Positions 52,704 to 61,696 of a stretch of DNA of 64,000 nucleotides are shown here, piece after piece (the stretch's first letter is position 1; each line of letters starts with the position of its first letter). The stretch is from Polaribacter sp. BAL334. Lineage in GTDB: Bacteria; Bacteroidota; Bacteroidia; Flavobacteriales; Flavobacteriaceae. The stretch spans positions 182,706 to 246,705 of the forward strand of contig NZ_JADWOV010000271.1 in NCBI RefSeq assembly GCF_015767435.1, read 5' to 3'. Under the pieces are notes generated by a model. That model was given only the letters and a program-made list of their open reading frames with translations. It was not told where the DNA came from and ran no database searches. The position numbers and the translations under genes were made by a program.

Positions 52704-53333
52704 ATGTTTCTCAAAGATATACTATCAAAATTATACTCTTTAAAAAAGCAGTCAAAAGAAGTCGTCATGAAAAAATATTTAATTGTGGGTTTGGGAAATA
52801 TTGGACCAACTTATGAAAATACCCGTCACAATATTGGTTTTAAAATTTTGGACGAAGTTGCAGCAAATCAAAATTGCTCTTTTTCAACTGAAAAATTAGG
52901 AGATTTGGCTACATTAAATTTCAAAGGAAAAAAAATAATCCTTTTAAAACCTAGCACTTTCATGAATTTAAGTGGAAAAGCTTTGAAATATTGGATGCAA
53001 CAAGAGAATATTCCAATAGAAAATATTTTGGTAGTTACAGATGATGTAAACATTGATTTTGGAACCATCAGAATCAAAGCAAAAGGCTCTGCAGGAGGTC
53101 ATAATGGTTTGAAAGATATTCAAGAAAAATTGAATACAGACCTTTATCCTCGTTTTCGGTTTGGAGTTGGTGCTAATTTTCCAAAAGGAAGGCAGGTTGA
53201 TTTTGTTTTGGGAGAATGGAGTAAAGAAGAAACGAGTCAACTCATTGAACGACTTCCTCTTGCCGCAAATGCCATACTTAGTTTTGCTACAGATGGTTTA
53301 GGAAATACAATGAATAACTTTAACGGAAAGTAA
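52704..53333 (+). CDS. pth: Peptidyl-tRNA hydrolase
   Basis: Pth frees tRNA from stalled peptidyl-tRNA. The core starts MKKYLIVGLGNIG and has NTRHNIGF (catalytic His), KPSTFMNLSGKAL, VVTDDVNIDFGTIRIKAKGSAGGHNGLKDI and VDFVLGEWSKEE. From ATG 52704 the product has 209 residues with a charged 21-residue extension (MFLKDILSKLYSLKKQSKEVV), as in some Flavobacteriaceae; from ATG 52767 it has 188. I chose the longer form because the promoter box lies just before it, but the choice is not certain. Confidence 0.92.
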   Translation: MFLKDILSKLYSLKKQSKEVVMKKYLIVGLGNIGPTYENTRHNIGFKILDEVAANQNCSFSTEKLGDLATLNFKGKKIILLKPSTFMNLSGKALKYWMQQENIPIENILVVTDDVNIDFGTIRIKAKGSAGGHNGLKDIQEKLNTDLYPRFRFGVGANFPKGRQVDFVLGEWSKEETSQLIERLPLAANAILSFATDGLGNTMNNFNGK

Positions 53334-53335
53334 TT

Positions 53336-53785
53336 CTAATTCTCACTCGCAAACCATTCTGCAAAACTCGTATCAGTTTCTTGCAATTTTATGGAATGTA
53401 AATGAATAGTTGAGGGCAATCTATCTTTAATCTTTTTCGCAAAATCAATCACCATCATTTCGCTTGTTGGCTGATAATCAACTAATAAAACATGATGACC
53501 TCTGTCCATCAATTCTTTAGCCAATTCCACATGTGGTGTGTTTTTATTAAAAACAGTGGCATGATCAAAAAGGTCCACGATTTCTTCTTTGACGATTTTT
53601 TTTAAATCTCCAAAGTCTATTACCATTCCAAATTTTACATGATTTGTATCAGAAATTGGCTTTCCAGAAACAGTTACTGATAGTTTATAAGAATGTCCAT
53701 GAACATTTTTACATTTTCCATCATAACCATACAAGGCATGTCCTGTTTCGAAACTAAATTGTTTGGTAATTCTAATTGTACTCAT
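53336..53785 (-). CDS. queD: 6-carboxytetrahydropterin synthase/PTPS-like protein
   Basis: The 149-residue protein has zinc ligands His16 (FETGHALYGY), His29 and His31 (NVHGHSYKL), Cys25 and the downstream FGMVIDFGDLK, LFDHATVFN and PTSEMMVIDFA blocks of QueD/PTPS enzymes. QueD makes the queuosine precursor 6-carboxytetrahydropterin; other queuosine genes are not nearby, so the pathway assignment is from family only. It converges on pth with a 2-bp gap. Confidence 0.88.
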   Translation of the reverse strand: MSTIRITKQFSFETGHALYGYDGKCKNVHGHSYKLSVTVSGKPISDTNHVKFGMVIDFGDLKKIVKEEIVDLFDHATVFNKNTPHVELAKELMDRGHHVLLVDYQPTSEMMVIDFAKKIKDRLPSTIHLHSIKLQETDTSFAEWFASEN

Positions 53786-53990
53786 TTAAAAAATAATCAA
53801 TGCTAAATAGGGCGTAAAAGTACACATTAACTTAGGTTTTTACTAATGAAGTTTGTGTATTTTTTAAGTTACAAATTTGACTAATTTTCAAATGTGACCA
53901 ATAAAGAAATGACTTCAACCAATTTTTTCTTGATAATATCTAAGAATCATCAAAAATTTAAATTTGTGTAATTAGTGTCTTATTTTTGAT

Positions 53991-55490
53991 TTAATTGTCT
54001 ACTAAAAATTCTTCTAAAACATCCGCTATCTTCCTATTATCAGCCAATTGCGGAATTTTATTTTGCCCACCAAATTTACCAATAGACTTCATATACGCAT
54101 GAAACCCGCCTTTTTTTACTTTTCTGATGACTAATGGACGTAAGACTTTTCCTTCAATCAAATCAAAATAATAAATATTTTGAGATTGCATAGAAGCATC
54201 AATTTTTAAAGCAAAATCGGCTAAATTTTCAGGCTCATTTTCAAATTCGATAAACCATTCATGATAGGGCAACCCACTTTCTGGATTTACTTGAGGAGCT
54301 ACAGTAAATTCACTAATCGTAATTTTTGTTCCAGAAATGGCATCATTCAAAGCTTTTTCAACTTCTTTCCCAATGACATGTTCACCAAAAGCAGAAATAA
54401 AATGTTTGATACGACCTGTCACTTTGATTCTGAAGGGGTTTAAGGATGTAAACTCAACAGTATCACCAATATTATAACCCCAAAGTCCCGCTGAAGTATT
54501 CAAAATAAGCACATAATTTTCACCAATTTTCACATCTTTCAAAGAAATTCTTGTTGGATTTTCATCAAAAAATTCAGTTGCAGGAATGAATTCATAAAAA
54601 ATTCCTGAGTTTAATTGCAGCAACATTCCTTTTTCTGTTTGAGAATCTTGATACGCAATGAATCCTTCAGAAGCAGGATACAACTCAATGTAATCCACTT
54701 TTTTTCCTATTAAAGATTCAAATTTATTTTTGTAAGGTTCAAAATTGACACCTCCATAAATAAAAAAATGAAAGTTTGGGAAAATTTCAGCAATTGGTTT
54801 GTTGGTTTTTTCAACCAATTTTTCAAAATACATTTGCACCCAAGAAGGAATTCCACTAATCACTCGCATATCCTCTTGAATAGTTTCTTCTACAATGGCA
54901 TTTACTTTGGTTTCCCAATCTTCAATACAATTCGTTTCCCAAGTTGGCAATCTGTTTTTTTGTAAATAATTGGGTACATAATGAGCAACAATTCCACTTA
55001 ATCTTCCCAATTTTACGCCATTTTTTTCTTGCAAAACAGGACTTCCTTGTAAAAAAATCATTTTTCCATCTACAAAACTGGCGTCATTTTTTTCAGCAAT
55101 GTAAAATAACAACGCATTTCGTGCAGCGTCAATATGTGTTGGCATGGATTCTTTGGTCAAAGGAATGTATTTTGCGCCAGAAGTTGTGCCTGATGTTTTG
55201 GCAAAATACAAGGGTTTTCCTGGCCATAAAACATCCGATTTTCCTGCAACAACAGAGTCAATATAGGGCTTTAATCCTTCATAATCTGTGACTTGAACTC
55301 GCTTTTTAAAATCTGAATACGTTTTGATATTTTCAAAATCATGGTCTTTTCCAAAAACTGTATTTTTTGCTGTTTTTACGAGCATTTGAAATACTTTTTC
55401 CTGAGTTTCAAGAGGATTATTTGCCCATTTATAGACTTTTTTTCTGATAATTTTCGCAAACGGAATTGCTAAAAATGACTTGATGCTCAT
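53991..55490 (-). CDS. GH3-family adenylate-forming protein
   Basis: The 499-residue protein has the GH3 pattern of the acyl-adenylate superfamily: FAKTSGTTSGAKYIPLT (ATP loop), IDYIELYPASEGFIAYQ, LLQLNSGIFYEFIPATEF, and TGRIKHFISAFGEHVIGKEVEKAL. Plant GH3 proteins join amino acids to hormones; bacterial members have unknown substrates. The start overlaps the last base of the peptidase gene upstream. Confidence 0.9.
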   Translation of the reverse strand: MSIKSFLAIPFAKIIRKKVYKWANNPLETQEKVFQMLVKTAKNTVFGKDHDFENIKTYSDFKKRVQVTDYEGLKPYIDSVVAGKSDVLWPGKPLYFAKTSGTTSGAKYIPLTKESMPTHIDAARNALLFYIAEKNDASFVDGKMIFLQGSPVLQEKNGVKLGRLSGIVAHYVPNYLQKNRLPTWETNCIEDWETKVNAIVEETIQEDMRVISGIPSWVQMYFEKLVEKTNKPIAEIFPNFHFFIYGGVNFEPYKNKFESLIGKKVDYIELYPASEGFIAYQDSQTEKGMLLQLNSGIFYEFIPATEFFDENPTRISLKDVKIGENYVLILNTSAGLWGYNIGDTVEFTSLNPFRIKVTGRIKHFISAFGEHVIGKEVEKALNDAISGTKITISEFTVAPQVNPESGLPYHEWFIEFENEPENLADFALKIDASMQSQNIYYFDLIEGKVLRPLVIRKVKKGGFHAYMKSIGKFGGQNKIPQLADNRKIADVLEEFLVDN

Positions 55491-56356
55491 TATCTAAAAT
55501 CAATCAAATTTGTTGGGTTTACTGCATATGCACCACTCCAAAGTTCAAAATGTAAATGAGGTCCTGTTGTATATTCGCCAGTAGAACCAACATTCGCAAT
55601 TACTTCGCCCGATTTTACAAAATCGCCTTCTTGTTTCAGTAAATTTCCATTGTGTTTATACACAGATATATAATCGTCTGCATGTTTCAAAATAATGACA
55701 TTTCCGGTTTCTGTGGTCCAACCCGAAAAAATCACAATTCCATCAGCAGTAGCTTTTACAGGATCATTTTTTTTAGCTACAATATCAACTGCAAAATGTT
55801 TTATTTTTGGGTCAAAACCTTGTGAAATAACTCCGTTTATGGGTGCAAAAAACACCACTTTTACCAATGATTTTTCACTATTGAAAATTGGAAATCGATC
55901 TTCGCTTTCTATTTTTTCTCTAAAATTTAAATCTATTTTTGAGGCTTTTAATAAGCTGTCAGTCAACATTTTTCTGCCAGATTCTGTCAATAATGTATCT
56001 ATTTCTTCGCCTTTAATTTTTCCAGATAAAATAGGTCCTAAAAATCGGGTATAGTTTTCTATCACAGCCAATTTTCTTTTTAAAGAATCTGTTTGTAAGG
56101 ATAATTTGGTTGCCTTTATTCTCAATTCTGTTGAGCCATATCCAGGAATAAATTCCTTAATTGGTGTAAAAGTGATGAAAAATGTAGTGACAAAAATGAG
56201 TAAAAAAGAAAAAACACCACCAACAACAAACACGTTTAATACTGAGAGTTTCAGTGAAATTCGTTCTTCATAGGTTTTGTCGTTCATGACAACCAACCTA
56301 TATTTATGAGTCAGTTTTTGTTTGAGTTTTCTTTTTTGGTTGCTTTGATTTTTCAA
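55490..56356 (-). CDS. M23-family metallopeptidase (membrane-anchored)
   Basis: The 288-residue protein has a basic N-terminus (KRKLKQKLTHKYRLVVMNDKTYEER), one membrane segment (about 38-62), and a peptidase domain with HFAVDIVAKKNDPVKATADGIV, KHNGNLLKQEGDFVKSGEVIANVGSTGEYTTGPHLHFELW in pieces (HxH zinc motif HLH). Such proteins cleave peptidoglycan cross-links or act in cell division. No ATG precedes the conserved basic start; TTG 56356 is chosen, with ATG 56287 giving a shorter form. Confidence 0.88.
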   Translation of the reverse strand: MKNQSNQKRKLKQKLTHKYRLVVMNDKTYEERISLKLSVLNVFVVGGVFSFLLIFVTTFFITFTPIKEFIPGYGSTELRIKATKLSLQTDSLKRKLAVIENYTRFLGPILSGKIKGEEIDTLLTESGRKMLTDSLLKASKIDLNFREKIESEDRFPIFNSEKSLVKVVFFAPINGVISQGFDPKIKHFAVDIVAKKNDPVKATADGIVIFSGWTTETGNVIILKHADDYISVYKHNGNLLKQEGDFVKSGEVIANVGSTGEYTTGPHLHFELWSGAYAVNPTNLIDFR

Positions 56357-56441
56357 AAAATAAATGCTTTAAAGTGACACAAATATACAACGAAACAAAT
56401 TGAAATTTTGTCTTTCGTAAAATGGAATGTTTTGTTAAAAA

Positions 56442-57026
56442 TCACTTTTTATAAAAATTCATTTCATCAATATATTCCCAAACTTCATTGGATAAAAGCG
56501 GTTTTACGTTTTTTTTATGTTTAATCCCATTTCGAATCATGGTTGAAGAAATTTCAACAATTGGTGCATCAATTAGATGAATCTTTGGATGATTTTCAAA
56601 TTGATGTGAGTGTTTTTCTTCAGAAATTCTCGGATACACATAGATATGATGATTTTCCAAAATGGTTTCATAGTTTTTCCATTTGTGAAAACTGTTCAAA
56701 TTGTCTTCGCCCATAATCAAAGAAAATTCGTGATTTGGATAATTCTCACAAATGTGCGCCAATGTAAAAACCGTATAATTTGGCTGAGGTAATTTAAACT
56801 CAATATCTGATGGTTTTATTTTTGGATAGTGTTCAGTAGCTCTATAAACTAGTTCAAAACGATGGTGATTTTCGAGTAAAGTACTCTTTTTTTTGAAAGG
56901 ATTATGAGGTGTTACCACCATCCAAACTTCCTCTAAATCAGTATATTCAACCAAATGATTGGCAATAATCAAATGCCCCACATGAATGGGATTGAACGTT
57001 CCAAAATACAAACCGATTTTACTCAT
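56442..57026 (-). CDS. nadD: Nicotinate-nucleotide adenylyltransferase
   Basis: NadD makes deamido-NAD from nicotinate mononucleotide and ATP. The 194-residue protein has LYFGTFNPIHVGHLIIANHLVE (HxGH), VVTPHNPFKKKSTL, LIMGEDNLNSFHKWKNYE and IVEISSTMIRNGI near the end. It lies downstream of gmk and yicC in the order common in Flavobacteriaceae. Confidence 0.95.
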   Translation of the reverse strand: MSKIGLYFGTFNPIHVGHLIIANHLVEYTDLEEVWMVVTPHNPFKKKSTLLENHHRFELVYRATEHYPKIKPSDIEFKLPQPNYTVFTLAHICENYPNHEFSLIMGEDNLNSFHKWKNYETILENHHIYVYPRISEEKHSHQFENHPKIHLIDAPIVEISSTMIRNGIKHKKNVKPLLSNEVWEYIDEMNFYKK

Positions 57027-57102
57027 TTTTAAAAGATATATAGAAAAAAGAGGAAAGAAAAGAGACTCTTTATCCCTTTTTTGACTCTATTTTCTTGTTT
57101 CT

Positions 57103-57696
57103 CTATTCTTTATTCTCATTTAGTTTCAAAAACTCTGCTACTAAATTTTCAGCTTCTTTCAGCGCAATTTCCAAATCGTAATTTTTGATAATTTTATCAA
57201 ATTGAGGCGCAGTTGCCAGTTCAATAGAGGCTTTTGCAATACGCATATTGATTTTGTCTTCGCTTTCAGTACTTCTTTTTTTTAAGCGAATTTTCAGTTC
57301 ATCAACACTTGGAGGTTTTACAAAAACTGCCAATGTTTGCTCAGGAAATTTCTTTTTTATTCGCAATCCACCAACCACATCTATATCAAAAATAACATGC
57401 TTTTTCATTGACCAAATTCGATTAACTTCGGCTTTTAAAGTGCCATAAAAATTATCTCTATACACTTCTTCCCATTCTAAAAACTCGTCGTTTTTTATTT
57501 TTGTTTTAAAATCTTTCAACGAAATAAAATAATAATCAACGCCATCTTTTTCTTGATTTCTTGGATCTCTTGAAGTTGCAGAAATGGAGAATTCTAAATT
57601 AAATCGTTCTTGTTTCAATAAATGACGAACAATGGTTGTTTTTCCAGAACCTGAAGGAGCAGAAAAAACGAATAATTTTCCTTTAAAATCTGACAT
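57103..57696 (-). CDS. gmk: Guanylate kinase
   Basis: The kinase turns GMP to GDP. The 197-residue protein has the P-loop SAPSGSGKTT (residues 12-21), SATSRDPRNQEKDGVDYYF, FLEWEEVYRDNFYGTLKAEV, FDIDVVGGLRIKKKFP and the lid region LKKRSTESEDKINMRI. All GMP-binding residues are in place. Confidence 0.96.
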   Translation of the reverse strand: MSDFKGKLFVFSAPSGSGKTTIVRHLLKQERFNLEFSISATSRDPRNQEKDGVDYYFISLKDFKTKIKNDEFLEWEEVYRDNFYGTLKAEVNRIWSMKKHVIFDIDVVGGLRIKKKFPEQTLAVFVKPPSVDELKIRLKKRSTESEDKINMRIAKASIELATAPQFDKIIKNYDLEIALKEAENLVAEFLKLNENKE

Positions 57697-57710
57697 AAAT
57701 TTTTAATTTT

Positions 57711-57790
57711 TGTCATTCTGAATTTATTTCAGAATCTTTTTATTAATAATGAGAAGCTGAAACGAGTTCAGCTTATTCTCTGCAAAGCTT
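57711..57790. repeat. Cluster of dispersed palindromic repeats
   Basis: The gap between yicC and gmk holds ATTCTGAA-TTTAT-TTCAGAAT (57715-57735) and AAGCTGAA-ACGAG-TTCAGCTT (57754-57774) with a wider GAGAA...TTCTC arm, then TCTCT...AGAGA. Such hairpins resemble the intergenic repeats with CATTCTGAA...TTCAGAAT common in Flavobacteriaceae. They may act as terminator or mRNA-end structures. Confidence 0.65.
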
Positions 57791-58655
57791 AGAGAATATT
57801 TAAAATTTGTTCTTTGATTTGTTCCAATTCATTTTTCATCTGAATCACTGCTTTTTGCATAGGTGCAAAGTTCGCTTTAGAGCCAGTGGTATTGATTTCT
57901 CTTCCCATTTCTTGAACGATAAATCCTAGCTTTCTACCATTAGAATCTTCAGTTTCTAAGGTTTGTAAAAAATAATTCAAATGATTTTCCAAACGCACTT
58001 TTTCTTCATTGATGTCTAATTTTTCCAAATAATAAATCAATTCTTGCTCAAATCGATTTTCATCAACACTCACTTTTAAGTCATCAATTGCTTTTTTCAA
58101 ACGTTCTTTTACGAATTCAATTCGCTGATTGTCAAGTGCTTTTACTTCGTCAAAATAACTTCTGATGTTGGCAATTCTCGTTCTAAAATCGTCTTCCAAT
58201 GCAGCAGCTTCATCAATTCTGTATTGAATGATTTCTTTAACGGCTTCATCTACAGTTTGATTGATCAAATTCCATTCATTTTCATCCAATTCTTCACGCT
58301 CAGTTTTCAAAGCATCTGGCATTTGGATGGCCATTTTCAGCAATTCCAACTCGTTATTTGAGGCTGTTTCAACGATATTTTTTAATTGCTGTATGTAATT
58401 TTTTACCACGCCAGGATTTACAATCGTCGAAGTTTCATCTGCAGTCATTTCCACAAAAATGGAAAAATCTACTTTTCCTCTGATCAATTCATTGGCCAAT
58501 TTTTTGCGAACATCCAATTCTTTTTCCTTGTAATAGGAAGGAATTCGAACGTTTAAATCAAGGCTTTTGCTGTTCAAAGATTTGATTTCTATGGTAATCT
58601 TTTTCGTTGGAAGTTGCAACACCGATTTTCCATAGCCAGTCATGGATTGAATCAT
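57789..58655 (-). CDS. yicC: YicC/YloC-family endoribonuclease
   Basis: The 288-residue protein starts MIQSMTGYGKSVLQLP, has IKSLNSKSLDLNVRIP, and ends with GRKLGFIVQEMGREINTTGSKA, the conserved YicC domains (YicC-like and DUF1732). E. coli YicC is an endoribonuclease that degrades small RNAs such as RyhB. It lies upstream of gmk, as in many bacteria. Confidence 0.93.
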   Translation of the reverse strand: MIQSMTGYGKSVLQLPTKKITIEIKSLNSKSLDLNVRIPSYYKEKELDVRKKLANELIRGKVDFSIFVEMTADETSTIVNPGVVKNYIQQLKNIVETASNNELELLKMAIQMPDALKTEREELDENEWNLINQTVDEAVKEIIQYRIDEAAALEDDFRTRIANIRSYFDEVKALDNQRIEFVKERLKKAIDDLKVSVDENRFEQELIYYLEKLDINEEKVRLENHLNYFLQTLETEDSNGRKLGFIVQEMGREINTTGSKANFAPMQKAVIQMKNELEQIKEQILNIL

Positions 58656-58765
58656 ACAATCGTTTTTAAAATGAAACGCAAATATACCTTTTTATTTTGA
58701 GGATTGTTTTTTGATTTTTTTGGAAAAGCTATTTTATCATAAATTTTTAATTTGGGTAATTTAAG

Positions 58766-58773
58766 TACATTTG
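58766..58773 (+). promoter_or_regulatory. -7 promoter box (TACATTTG) before upp
   Basis: TACATTTG fits TAnnTTTG, 28 bp before the ATG at 58802. Confidence 0.5.
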
Positions 58774-58801
58774 AAAATAAATTCAGTCAAATTAATTTAC
58801 A

Positions 58802-59455
58802 ATGAAAATCCATCATTTAGCCCAAAACAACTCCGTTTTAAACAACTTTTTGTCAGAAATAAGAGATAAAAACATCCAAAAAGACAGCATGCGTTTTCGA
58901 AGAAATATTGAAAGAATTGGTGAAATTTTGGCTTATGAACTCAGCAAATCTTTTTCTTATAAATCAATTTCTGTAGAAACTCCTTTGGCATTTAAAGAAG
59001 TACAAATTGTTGAGGATTCTTTGGTGATTTGTTCCATTTTAAGAGCAGGTTTGCCTTTGCATCAGGGATTGTTGAACTATTTTGACAATGCTGCAAATGC
59101 ATTTATTTCGGCTTTTAGGCATCATCCCTACAATGATGAACGTTTTGAAATTGTCGTTGAATATTTGGCTTCACCCAATTTGGATGGAAAAACGTTGTTG
59201 CTTGCAGACCCAATGTTGGCAACAGGTCAATCTTTGGTGGCTGTTTTTGAGTCTTTAAAAAAGCTTGGAAATCCAAAAGAAATTCATTTGATTTCAGTGA
59301 TTGGTGCTGAGGAAGGCATTCATTTTATTGAAAAACATTTTCCTGAAAATACGCATTTATGGATTGCAACTATTGATGCAACACTCAATGAAAAAGGCTA
59401 TATAGTTCCTGGTTTGGGCGATGCTGGCGATTTGGCTTTTGGCAGAAAATTATAA
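58802..59455 (+). CDS. upp: Uracil phosphoribosyltransferase
   Basis: Upp salvages uracil to UMP with PRPP. The 217-residue protein has FRRNIERIGEILAYELSK, SILRAGLPLHQGLL, LLADPMLATGQSLVAVFESL (PRPP loop) and the C-terminal YIVPGLGDAGDLAFG of UPRTases. It overlaps the convergent DUF6427 gene by 6 bp. Confidence 0.95.
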   Translation: MKIHHLAQNNSVLNNFLSEIRDKNIQKDSMRFRRNIERIGEILAYELSKSFSYKSISVETPLAFKEVQIVEDSLVICSILRAGLPLHQGLLNYFDNAANAFISAFRHHPYNDERFEIVVEYLASPNLDGKTLLLADPMLATGQSLVAVFESLKKLGNPKEIHLISVIGAEEGIHFIEKHFPENTHLWIATIDATLNEKGYIVPGLGDAGDLAFGRKL

Positions 59456-60376
59456 AAAAAACAAAAAACCAATACAGCCAATTAAAAACAGATATAAGAA
59501 AATATTTACAACTATTTTTTTCTGAATAAGTTCAATTCCGTTTGCTAAAATCAAGGAAACAGGAAAAAATAAAAATAGCATTTCTTTGTTTTTTGATTCA
59601 TTTTCAAAAAGAAATAATCCTAAAACAATCAAAAAATTCATCAACATCAAACTCCAACTTTTTTTAAAGGTATTGTTGATTAAGAGTGCCTTTCTCGATT
59701 TAAAAAAAGCGGCAAAAAAAGTGATGAATAGCAAACTAATCATAAAAATAGTTTCCTTTTCTTCTGATAAAAAAGACATTTTAAACGTAAATCCTTTAAA
59801 TGAATTTTCAAGTAAAATAGCTTGATTTCCTTGCCAAAACAAGTACGAAAAATAGCAAAAAAGTGGTGTTAAAAACCCAATAATTGGAGTTGAAAATGTG
59901 TGAATTGTTATTTTTTGATGCCAATAAGTACTCAAATAAATCAGTAAAAAAAACAATGCGAACTTAGGCTCGAACAAACAAATTATTCCTAGCCAAAAAC
60001 CAGCATCAAACAGTTTTTTCAAAACTCTTTTTGAAGATTGTAAACTATAAATTTTTCTCAAAAAAAGCAAGTAAATAATTGTAAAAAAGAGTGTTTTGTA
60101 ATTGGCAACAGCACTAAAACATCCCATTAAAAGTATAAAAAAATAAAACCCAAAAGAATTGTCATAGGTCAAGTTATTCTTGCTCGTAATGAAATTGTAA
60201 ATAAAAAAAATCACTATAAAAATGAGTAAAACAACGAGTCTTTCAAGCAAAGCATTTCCCTGAATTTGGTTGTTGAAAAAATCAATAAAATTCAAAGTCA
60301 AAAAACAAATAGCGAAAAAAATCATCAAACCCATGAAATTTATAGGTTTAGATTTGTTTAAAAAATTGGCTAGCAT
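59450..60376 (-). CDS. DUF6427-family membrane protein
   Basis: The 308-residue protein has about ten hydrophobic segments, starting MLANFLNKSKPINFMGLMIFFAICFL. It has no catalytic motif I recognise. The DUF6427 name rests on this start and its place beside upp and the DUF6341 gene in Flavobacteriaceae. ATG 60376 is used; a longer frame upstream overlaps the divergent promoter. It is convergent with upp. Confidence 0.75.
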   Translation of the reverse strand: MLANFLNKSKPINFMGLMIFFAICFLTLNFIDFFNNQIQGNALLERLVVLLIFIVIFFIYNFITSKNNLTYDNSFGFYFFILLMGCFSAVANYKTLFFTIIYLLFLRKIYSLQSSKRVLKKLFDAGFWLGIICLFEPKFALFFLLIYLSTYWHQKITIHTFSTPIIGFLTPLFCYFSYLFWQGNQAILLENSFKGFTFKMSFLSEEKETIFMISLLFITFFAAFFKSRKALLINNTFKKSWSLMLMNFLIVLGLFLFENESKNKEMLFLFFPVSLILANGIELIQKKIVVNIFLYLFLIGCIGFLFFL

Positions 60377-60388
60377 TGTTTCTTTTGT

Positions 60389-60396
60389 TATTTTTG
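60389..60396 (+). promoter_or_regulatory. -7 promoter box (TATTTTTG) before the DUF6341-trmB genes
   Basis: TATTTTTG fits TAnnTTTG, 22 bp before the ATG at 60419 and 12 bp from the start of the divergent DUF6427 gene. Confidence 0.55.
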
Positions 60397-60418
60397 CAAG
60401 CGTAAAGATAAATAAGTT

Positions 60419-60640
60419 ATGATAGCAGGCAATATTTTTAGATGGATTGGAACTTTTTTCACAGAAGTTTTGTTTCTTCCTTTTGAATGGATTCGTACTC
60501 AAATCGCCACTCAAGAGTTAGGATGGTGGATTTCAAACGCTGTAAATTGGGGGTTTTTAGTAGTGCTTTTGGTTCTTTTTGCCTATTGGATGAAAGAATC
60601 TAAGAGATTTTTGGACGAAGGGACAGAAGACCGAGCTTAA
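60419..60640 (+). CDS. DUF6341-family small membrane protein
   Basis: The 73-residue protein has an amphipathic N-terminus and one membrane segment near the end (WWISNAVNWGFLVVLLVLFAYWM). Short proteins of this type lie next to the DUF6427 gene in Flavobacteriaceae. Function unknown. It is nine bases before trmB. Confidence 0.75.
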   Translation: MIAGNIFRWIGTFFTEVLFLPFEWIRTQIATQELGWWISNAVNWGFLVVLLVLFAYWMKESKRFLDEGTEDRA

Positions 60641-60649
60641 TAATTCATC

Positions 60650-61321
60650 TTGGGAAGTAAAAATAAATTAAAAAGGTTTCGCGAAAATGAAACCTTCAAT
60701 AATGTCATTCAGCCAACAAGAGAAGAAGTTTTAAACAACTTCCCTCACAAAGGCAAATGGCATTCTTTTTTTAACAATAATAATCCAATTATTGTGGAAC
60801 TTGGCTGTGGAAAAGGCGAATATAGCATTGCATTAGCTAAAAAAAATCCAGATAAAAATTATATTGGTATTGACATCAAAGGTGCTCGTTTTTGGAGAGG
60901 TGCAAAAACCGCTGTTGAAGAAAATTTAAAAAATGTTGCGTTTGTAAGAACCCAAATCGAATTGGTAGATTTGATTTTTTCTGAACATGAAATTGACGAA
61001 ATTTGGATTACGTTTCCTGATCCACAAATCAAATACAAACGCACCAAACACAGAATGACCAATCCTGTTTTCTTGAGAAAATATTTCCATATTTTAAATG
61101 AAAATGGCATTGTTCATCTAAAAACCGATAGTGAATTTATGCACGGTTATACCTTGGGTTTGTTGCATGGTGAAGGACATGAAGTTGTGTATGCAAATCA
61201 CAATATTTATCACAATGAAGGTTCTCCAAAAGAAGTCATAGAAACGCAAACTTTTTATGAAAATCAGTATTTGAGGATTGACAAACCTATTACTTACATT
61301 CAATTTCGCTTGAAATATTAG
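60650..61321 (+). CDS. trmB: tRNA (guanine-N7-)-methyltransferase
   Basis: TrmB methylates G46 of tRNA with SAM. The 223-residue protein has FNNVIQPTREEVL, the SAM loop VELGCGKGEYSIALAKKNPDKNYIGIDIKGARFW in pieces, IWITFPDPQIKYKRTKHRMTNPVFL and LKTDSEFMHGYTLG. The start is TTG at 60650; the following GSKNKLKRFRENETF is the conserved family beginning, and no ATG lies before it. Confidence 0.94.
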   Translation: MGSKNKLKRFRENETFNNVIQPTREEVLNNFPHKGKWHSFFNNNNPIIVELGCGKGEYSIALAKKNPDKNYIGIDIKGARFWRGAKTAVEENLKNVAFVRTQIELVDLIFSEHEIDEIWITFPDPQIKYKRTKHRMTNPVFLRKYFHILNENGIVHLKTDSEFMHGYTLGLLHGEGHEVVYANHNIYHNEGSPKEVIETQTFYENQYLRIDKPITYIQFRLKY

Positions 61322-61336
61322 TTATTCTTAGAAATC

Positions 61337-61696
61337 ATGGAACATCTCTTTGTGTATGGTACTTTAATTCCAGGAAGAGAAAATGATTTTGTCTTGAAAA
61401 ATATCAAAGGAATTTGGCAAAAAGCCACTGTAAAAGGTTTTTTTGACGCAAAAGGTTGGGGAAAATCAGAAGGTTTTCCTTCAGTAATTTTAGCTGAAAA
61501 CGGAAATGTGATTGATGGATATCTATTTTCTTCAGAAGAATTGATTGAAAATTGGGATCGAATTGATGAATTTGAAAGTGATTTGTATCAAAGAGTAAAA
61601 ACGACTATTTTTCTAGAAAATCAATCAAAAATATTGGGGTATATTTACGAATTAAATAGTTCCTTAACTTATGACATCCAACTCAAAAAACGATAA
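61337..61696 (+). CDS. Gamma-glutamylcyclotransferase-family (AIG2-like) protein
   Basis: The 119-residue protein starts MEHLFVYGTLIPG (YGTL substrate loop), has EGFPSVILAENG, the YLFSSEELIENWDRIDEFES block with the likely catalytic Glu, and YQRVKT. It fits the GGCT/AIG2 fold. Substrate unknown. The end overlaps the next gene by 26 bp. Confidence 0.88.
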   Translation: MEHLFVYGTLIPGRENDFVLKNIKGIWQKATVKGFFDAKGWGKSEGFPSVILAENGNVIDGYLFSSEELIENWDRIDEFESDLYQRVKTTIFLENQSKILGYIYELNSSLTYDIQLKKR

